Program-made: the position numbers and the translations under genes
Shown here: positions 32,609 through 36,713 of the stretch, in pieces
Position numbering within the stretch: the stretch's first letter is position 1
Layout of the letters: the number at the start of each line of letters is the position of its first letter
The notes under the pieces: generated by a model
The model's database searches: none
The model's input: the letters and a program-made list of their open reading frames with translations, nothing else
What the model was told of the DNA's origin: nothing
Assembly: GCA_020850615.1 (NCBI GenBank)
Contig: JADZEI010000026.1
Coordinates: 1-36,713, forward strand
Source of the DNA: Dehalococcoidia bacterium
GTDB lineage: Bacteria > Chloroflexota > Dehalococcoidia > Tepidiformales > Tepidiformaceae
Length of the DNA: 36,713 nt
Reading direction: 5' to 3'

Positions 32609-33209
32609 GTATGACTCTCTCCGAAGTTGATGGCTCGTCCACGCCTCCACGCACGCGGGGCCTGCATCCAATCTCGGTCGCCCATGTGGGATTCCCATTC
32701 GGGTGTGTCGCGCAGCACCGGCCGTGGAAACCCTGAGGCGAATGAGAAGTAACCGAAACTTTACGCGGTATGCGCCGTGTTTTCCGCGAAAGGCGTGGGC
32801 CGCGCCAGGAAGGCGAAGCCGTCGTCGCGGAGCAGCGGCTCCGCGGCCCCGAGTGCCATGCCGCGCGGTGGCCCGCGACCCCCTCGCGACGCGCGCCCCC
32901 TCACCCCGGCCCTCACCCGCGGAGCCAGCACCGATCGCCGGGAAGCACGCGCATCGCGCCCCGAGCCGGGCGGTCGCGGAGCTCCCGCCCTCGCAGCCCG
33001 GGGCGTTGGTGGCCTATCGGTGGGCATGGCACGGACAGTCCCGCGGAGCGATGCTCCGCGGCTACGCCTGCGGCGCATCACCCGCCCGCGACATACCCCT
33101 TCTTGTTGGGTGTCCGGGCCCAGCCGGCCAAACAGTAGCGCGCGCCCTGAGCGAGCGCCCGCCGCCGCGGCAGCGCGCGACACGCCCCGCCGCGCCGGGA
33201 CACGCACAA
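32609..33209. repeat. MCP3 leader and intergenic repeat region R7
   Basis: The first 160 bp form the MCP3 upstream region, with sense GGTTACTTCTCATTCGCC at 32737-32754 and GGGAATCCCA near 32690. At 32826-32845 a hairpin CGCGGAGC-agcg-GCTCCGCG is a relic of arm B. At about 32930-33085 is a full forward repeat copy: core A, the link tcgcagcccggggcgttggt and B palindrome (33041-33061). Module C follows at about 33134. From 33005 on it is homologous to the region 3' of MCP1. No gene is supported. Confidence 0.75.
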
Positions 33210-33235
33210 GGGAGGGGGCCTGGCGGCCCCCTCCC
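33210..33235 (-). terminator. terminator of MCP4
   Basis: GGGAGGGGGCC and GGCCCCCTCCC, a perfect 11-bp stem with the loop TGGC, followed on the minus strand by TTGTG; 25 nt after the MCP4 stop. Compared with the MCP1 terminator it has a compensated pair (T-A replaced by G-C in the stem). Confidence 0.85.
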
Positions 33236-33260
33236 CGGGGAACAGCGTGCGCGTGGCCGG

Positions 33261-35258
33261 TCAGGCGAGGCGGAAGCGGCCGGCGGCGGCGAGCAGTTCG
33301 CGCGCGAGGCCGCGCATCTGCTCCGCCGTCGCCGCCAGCTCCTGCGATTGGGCCGAGAGCTCCTCGGTCGAGGCCGAGACCTCTTCCGCCGAGGCGGAGG
33401 TCTGCTGGCTCGTCGCGCTCACCTGGACGACGGTGTCAGTGACCTTGTTCGTGGCGTCCGCCATCTGGCTGGCGCCTTCGGCCGAGTGGCCCGCGGAGAC
33501 GGCGATTGACTCGGCGGACTGGACGATGCGGTCCGCGCCCTGGGCGAGGCTCTTGACGTCGACGGCGATGCGCTCCATCTGCTCCGAAGCTTCGCCCACC
33601 GAGGTGAGGATGGCCTTGAGCGCCGACCCGGCGTGGCCCGTGATCTCGCGGCCGCGCTCGACATCGCCGACGCCGCGGGCCATCGCTTCGACGGCCTCGC
33701 TCGTGCCGGCCTGGACCTTGCCGATGAGCGCGGCGATCTCCTTGGTGGCGTCGGACGAGCGCTCCGCGAGGCTGCGGACGTTCTCGGCGACGACCGCGAA
33801 GCCGCGGCCCTGTTCGCCCGCGCGGGCCGCTTCGATGGCGGCGTTGAGGGCGAGGAGGTTCGTCTGGGCCGCGATTTCGTCGATCGTCTTGACGATGTCG
33901 CCGATCTGCTGGCCGTATTCGCCGAGCTGGTTCACGGTCTCACTGGCGCGGGCGACGGCGCCGGCGATCGCCTCCATGGAGGTGACCGCCTGGGCCACCG
34001 CCTCTGCGCCGCTCTGGGCGGCCGCGCGGGACGACTCGGCGGCGGTCACCACGCGCCCGGAGGTTTCGGCGACAGTGCCGATGCGGTCGCCCATGCGGGC
34101 GGCCTCGGCGCGGCTCTCGGTCGCGGCGGCGCTGTTCTGCTGGGCGGCGGCGGCCACGCTCTGGGACACCGCACCGACGCGCTCGACTTCCTTCGCGGAC
34201 GTTTCGGAGAGGCCCGAGAGGACGGTCGCGGACTGCGTGACCTCGGTGATGGCAATGGCGATCTGCCCGGTGGCCGCAGCCATCTCGCCGCTCGCCGCGT
34301 TCAGCCTGTCGGCGGCCGAACCGAGGCCCTCGGCGTCGCGCTGAACGTTGCCGACGAGCTCGCGCAGGTTCGTGAGCATGGTGTGGAGGGCGTTGCCGAT
34401 GACGTCGGCCTCGCAGCGGCGGCGGACATCGATGGCGAGGTTGCCCTTGGCGATTTCGCCCGCGCTGTCGGCGACATCGCGCATGTAGGCGACCATCTCC
34501 CGGAAGGCGTCGGCCATGCGGCCCATCTCGTCCTTCTGGTGGAGCGGGATCTCCTGGTTGATGTCGCCCTGGACGATGAACCCGGCCGCGCGGCGCACGG
34601 TGCTGACCGCGGACGACACCTTCCAGGCCACGAAGGCTGCGGCGCCGAGCCCAACGAGGGCGGCGACCACGGTGATCGCGATGAGCTGGGTACGGGTGGA
34701 GGCGGCGGAATCCTGCGCCGCGCTGGAGGCCTCAGCCACGCGCTCGAGCTTGCGGTCCGTGATCTGCGTGACGGCTTCGTCGACCTGGTCGGCTTTCGCG
34801 CGCACCGAAGCGGCGAGCTCCACCGCCTCGGCGTCCTTGTCGGCGATGGCGAGCGTGAGCACGCCCTCGCGCTCATCAGCGAGCGACTCGACCAGGGTGA
34901 TCGCGCTGGCGTTCTCCTGGTGCCCGCTCTCGGTGTCGGTCAGCGTGTCGAGCGCCTCGAGATGGCCCGTGGCATCGGCGAGGAACTTCCGGGCGCTCGT
35001 GACGTGCTTATCGATCTCGGCCGGGTCGGAGGCGAGGATGGCGTTCTTTTCGGCGCGGCCACTGGCAATCACGGCGGCGTTCGCCTCCTGGGCAGCGTTC
35101 ATCCCGACGGTGTGGCGCTCGTAGAGCTCCTGGGTGCGGCCGGCGGCCTGGTTGAGCCGGTTGATCGCGAGGAAAGCGATTGCGGCCATCATCACGAGCA
35201 GGAGGAAGCTCATCGAAAGGAGCTTCCAGCGCATGCTGAGGTTGTTGAACAGGGACAT
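33261..35258 (-). CDS. methyl-accepting chemotaxis protein 4 (tandem-HAMP class)
   Basis: A 665-residue receptor starting [21 protein letters not shown]. Span 1 about 11-31, an extracytoplasmic helical domain with [25 protein letters not shown], span 2 about 187-207, then two HAMP units ([29 protein letters not shown] and [29 protein letters not shown]). The signalling domain keeps the conserved tip, but the first helix is the most diverged of the four ([50 protein letters not shown]). It ends [12 protein letters not shown] plan, terminator and 3' flank resemble MCP1. GAGGAG lies about 8 nt before the ATG. Confidence 0.95.
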   Translation of the reverse strand: MSLFNNLSMRWKLLSMSFLLLVMMAAIAFLAINRLNQAAGRTQELYERHTVGMNAAQEANAAVIASGRAEKNAILASDPAEIDKHVTSARKFLADATGHLEALDTLTDTESGHQENASAITLVESLADEREGVLTLAIADKDAEAVELAASVRAKADQVDEAVTQITDRKLERVAEASSAAQDSAASTRTQLIAITVVAALVGLGAAAFVAWKVSSAVSTVRRAAGFIVQGDINQEIPLHQKDEMGRMADAFREMVAYMRDVADSAGEIAKGNLAIDVRRRCEADVIGNALHTMLTNLRELVGNVQRDAEGLGSAADRLNAASGEMAAATGQIAIAITEVTQSATVLSGLSETSAKEVERVGAVSQSVAAAAQQNSAAATESRAEAARMGDRIGTVAETSGRVVTAAESSRAAAQSGAEAVAQAVTSMEAIAGAVARASETVNQLGEYGQQIGDIVKTIDEIAAQTNLLALNAAIEAARAGEQGRGFAVVAENVRSLAERSSDATKEIAALIGKVQAGTSEAVEAMARGVGDVERGREITGHAGSALKAILTSVGEASEQMERIAVDVKSLAQGADRIVQSAESIAVSAGHSAEGASQMADATNKVTDTVVQVSATSQQTSASAEEVSASTEELSAQSQELAATAEQMRGLARELLAAAGRFRLA

Positions 35259-35682
35259 TCCGTCACTCCTCGGCCCGCACAATCTGCCGCGCCCACGGGG
35301 CCACGAATTGAGTCTCGCCGCGCGCTGAGGAGTTCCCACTTGGGACAACGGCGGAGATTTCCAAGGAATTTCCCCAATAAGTTTGACGTTAATAACAAAA
35401 CTCATCCGAGCCGCGCGCGTGAGCGAGCGGAGGCGTGATTGCGCACCCAACGCACCCGCGAAGCCAGCTCCACCGTCACAGCGCGCACCTGGTTTCGTTC
35501 GGCGGCGGAAATACGCTTGCCGCGCACGACATCCGAGCCGCGCGCGTGAGCGAGCGGAGGCGTGATGCGCGGCCACCGCCCCCGCGCAACCAGCTCCACC
35601 GTCACACACCACGCGAGCTGGTTCCGTTTCGGCGGCAGAGCGCCTACGCTTGCCCCGCACTCTTTCGAAGGCAGGACAGCCA
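35259..35682. repeat. MCP4 leader and tandemly duplicated promoter-like unit
   Basis: The left part (35259-35395) is the MCP4 upstream region, AT-rich near 35365-35400 with TCCCAAGTGGGA at about 35337-35348. The right part holds a tandem duplication with a period of about 127-133 bp: 35403-35439 and 35530-35566 are identical over 37 bp (including GCGCGCGTGAGCGAGCGG), and each unit continues with CAGCTCCACCGTCACA and ends in TACGCTTGCC (35512-35521 and 35645-35654). No gene is supported. Confidence 0.75.
35645..35650 (+). promoter_or_regulatory. -10 hexamer TACGCT of the second crotonase gene
   Basis: TACGCT lies 32 nt before the GTG start. An identical TACGCTTGCC occurs in the upstream repeat unit at 35512-35521. 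Confidence 0.45.
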
Positions 35683-36513
35683 GTGAACTACGAACAGATC
35701 ACGTCTGAGCAGCGCGGCCGCGTCGCCGTCATCACCCTCAACCGCCCGGAAAAGCTGAACGCGTGGACCCCGCGCATGAGCAGCGAAATGATGGATGCGA
35801 TGAACCGCGCGGTGGATGAGCCCACCATCGGCGCGATCGTTGTCACCGGCGCCGGCCGGGCCTTCTGCGCCGGCGCGGATGTCGACGCCGTCTTCCGCAA
35901 GAACAGCGAAGCGCGCGACACCGGCGCCGAGGCGAACGCCGAAGAAGCGGCGATGACCGGCCGGACACTGAACTGGGTGAGCTTCTGCCGCTCCATGCGC
36001 AAGCCCACCATCGCCGCCATCAACGGGACCGCGGTGGGCATCGGCGTGACGATGATCCTGCCGATGGACATCCGCATCGCCAGCGAAGAGGCGAAGGTCG
36101 GAATGTTCTTCGTGCGCATGGGCCTCGTGCCGGAGCTGGCGAGCTCGGGCATCCTCCCGCAGATGATCGGCCAGGCTCGGGCGCTCGAATGGTGCCTCTC
36201 CGGCCGCATGGTCGGCGCCGCCGAGGCGAAGGACGCCGGGATGATCAGCGAGGTCGTGGCCGGCGACCAGCTCGTCGACCGCGCCATTGCGCTGGGCGAA
36301 CAGCTCGCGGGCCAGTCGTCGTACTCGATGTACAAGATCCGCCAGCTCGTGCTCGACAACACGAACGAGAGCGACACGGTCGAGATCATGCGCCGCGAGG
36401 GCGTCGCGCTCGAAGGCGCGTACACCTCGTGGGAGCACAAGGAAGCGATCGCGGCGTTCCTTTCGAAGCGCCCGGCCGACTTCGCGAAGCAGGCGCCGAC
36501 GCCGGTCGACTGA
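35683..36513 (+). CDS. crotonase-family protein, probably an enoyl-CoA isomerase rather than a hydratase
   Basis: A 276-residue crotonase starting at GTG. The oxyanion hole is clear ([25 protein letters not shown]). Aligned to the hydratase at 6879, its catalytic Glu112 is replaced by Thr123 and Glu132 by Phe143, so normal hydration is unlikely. Instead Glu151 in [15 protein letters not shown] sits where enoyl-CoA isomerases and PaaG-like enzymes place their single acid. It may move a double bond in unsaturated or aromatic-derived acyl-CoA. A longer in-frame start at 35650 exists but overlaps the -10 TACGCT, so GTG 35683 is preferred. Confidence 0.88.
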   Translation: MNYEQITSEQRGRVAVITLNRPEKLNAWTPRMSSEMMDAMNRAVDEPTIGAIVVTGAGRAFCAGADVDAVFRKNSEARDTGAEANAEEAAMTGRTLNWVSFCRSMRKPTIAAINGTAVGIGVTMILPMDIRIASEEAKVGMFFVRMGLVPELASSGILPQMIGQARALEWCLSGRMVGAAEAKDAGMISEVVAGDQLVDRAIALGEQLAGQSSYSMYKIRQLVLDNTNESDTVEIMRREGVALEGAYTSWEHKEAIAAFLSKRPADFAKQAPTPVD

Positions 36514-36533
36514 GCTTCGCGCATACGATCCCG

Positions 36534-36561
36534 GGCCCGGGTGGCATTTGCCGCCCGGGCC
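36534..36561 (+). terminator. terminator of the crotonase gene
   Basis: GGCCCGGGTGGC and GCCGCCCGGGCC form a 12-bp stem with one T-G pair and loop ATTT, followed by TTAT, 20 nt after the stop. Confidence 0.75.
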
Positions 36562-36574
36562 TTATCGCGTCCGG

Positions 36575-36580
36575 TACAAT
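36575..36580 (+). promoter_or_regulatory. -10 hexamer TACAAT of the Uma2-type gene
   Basis: TACAAT, then six bases (GGGGGT), then the ATG at 36587: a leaderless arrangement. Confidence 0.5.
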
Positions 36581-36586
36581 GGGGGT

Positions 36587-36713
36587 ATGGCCACGCAGAC
36601 GAAGCCACGGACGGACCAGCCGGCGCCCGCCACGCCGCTACCGACGCTCGAATCCGGCGACCACCTGACCGCCGCGGAGTTCCACGCGCGCTATGAGCAG
36701 CGGCCGGACCTGC
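36587..36713 (+). CDS. Uma2 family protein (restriction-endonuclease fold), 5' part only
   Basis: Only the first 42 residues are in the window; the gene runs off the right edge. After a Thr/Pro/Ala-rich start comes SGDHLTAAEFHARYEQRPDL, which matches the beginning of Uma2 proteins (usually LT-x-EEF-x-RRYEA-x-P), a PD-(D/E)xK-fold family widespread in cyanobacteria and Chloroflexota. The catalytic residues lie beyond the window, so activity cannot be judged. The start follows TACAAT by 6 nt. Confidence 0.6.
   Translation, partial: MATQTKPRTDQPAPATPLPTLESGDHLTAAEFHARYEQRPDL

Noticed and set aside
25810-32614. Very long plus-strand open frames (up to 711 codons) across the chemoreceptor genes
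   Set aside because: They are antisense shadows of MCP1-3 produced by high GC at third positions; the minus-strand products have full domain structure, spans and conserved tips.
32756-32763. Sigma-28-like -35 (TAAAGTTT, minus strand) upstream of MCP3
   Set aside because: No GCCGATAA-like -10 follows at 11 nt, and the other three receptors lack the element.
33633-35438. 601-codon plus-strand open frame across MCP4
   Set aside because: Same reason: low-complexity Gly/Asp/Arg-rich translation opposite a clear receptor gene.

Overview
The window is about 36.7 kb of very GC-rich bacterial chromosome. Gene content (crotonases, an acyl-CoA-dehydrogenase-associated phosphotransferase, lipoproteins with Thr/Ala/Pro-rich linkers, CcdA and DsbA thiol proteins, many orphan membrane proteins) suggests a Chloroflexota bacterium, perhaps of the Dehalococcoidia/Tepidiforma type. 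That placement is inferred from style and content, not from a marker gene.

Layout. 304-2335 (minus): phosphotransferase, small membrane protein and nucleoside phosphorylase, a likely operon. 2479-3016: a PemK/MazF toxin-antitoxin pair. 3040-3656 (minus): two small unknown genes, divergent from hemC (3772). 4884: cyclase-family hydrolase. 6310 (minus): DUF402 protein, divergent from an enoyl-CoA hydratase followed by a protein with an injection-system-cargo-like N-terminus. 9092-10841: ABC-2 exporter. 11635-14262 (minus): D,D-carboxypeptidase lipoprotein and purH. 14538-16192: DsbA-like protein and a His-rich membrane protein. 16343 and 17836: CorA- and MgtC-type proteins. 19092-22360: small kinase, unknown protein and HExxH lipoprotein. 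22416: tRNA-Glu(CTC). 22671-23923: small orphan genes. 24206: CcdA. 25894-35258 (minus): four paralogous chemoreceptors in tandem. 35683: a second crotonase that looks like an isomerase. 36587: the start of a Uma2-type gene, cut by the window edge.

The most unusual material lies between genes. First, a modular family of GC-rich palindromic repeats fills at least seven intergenic regions, assembled from a shared core and interchangeable arms; one arm shows a compensated stem base pair across seven copies. Second, five intergenic spots carry short tandem arrays that all have a 7-bp period but use five different unit sequences; one of them has a second array in inverted orientation. Third, ten or so genes have a -10-like hexamer ending only 6-10 nt before the start codon, which predicts leaderless or near-leaderless mRNAs. 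Fourth, the four chemoreceptors fall into two architectural classes (tandem HAMP or single HAMP-like), and the terminator type and 3' flank of each follow the same classes, which suggests how the array duplicated.

Functional links are modest. DsbA and CcdA belong to extracytoplasmic thiol-disulfide chemistry, and CcdA with hemC to haem/cytochrome c supply. The phosphotransferase and two crotonases fit fatty or aromatic acyl-CoA degradation. The receptors imply chemotaxis or another Che-type pathway, but no che gene lies in the window.
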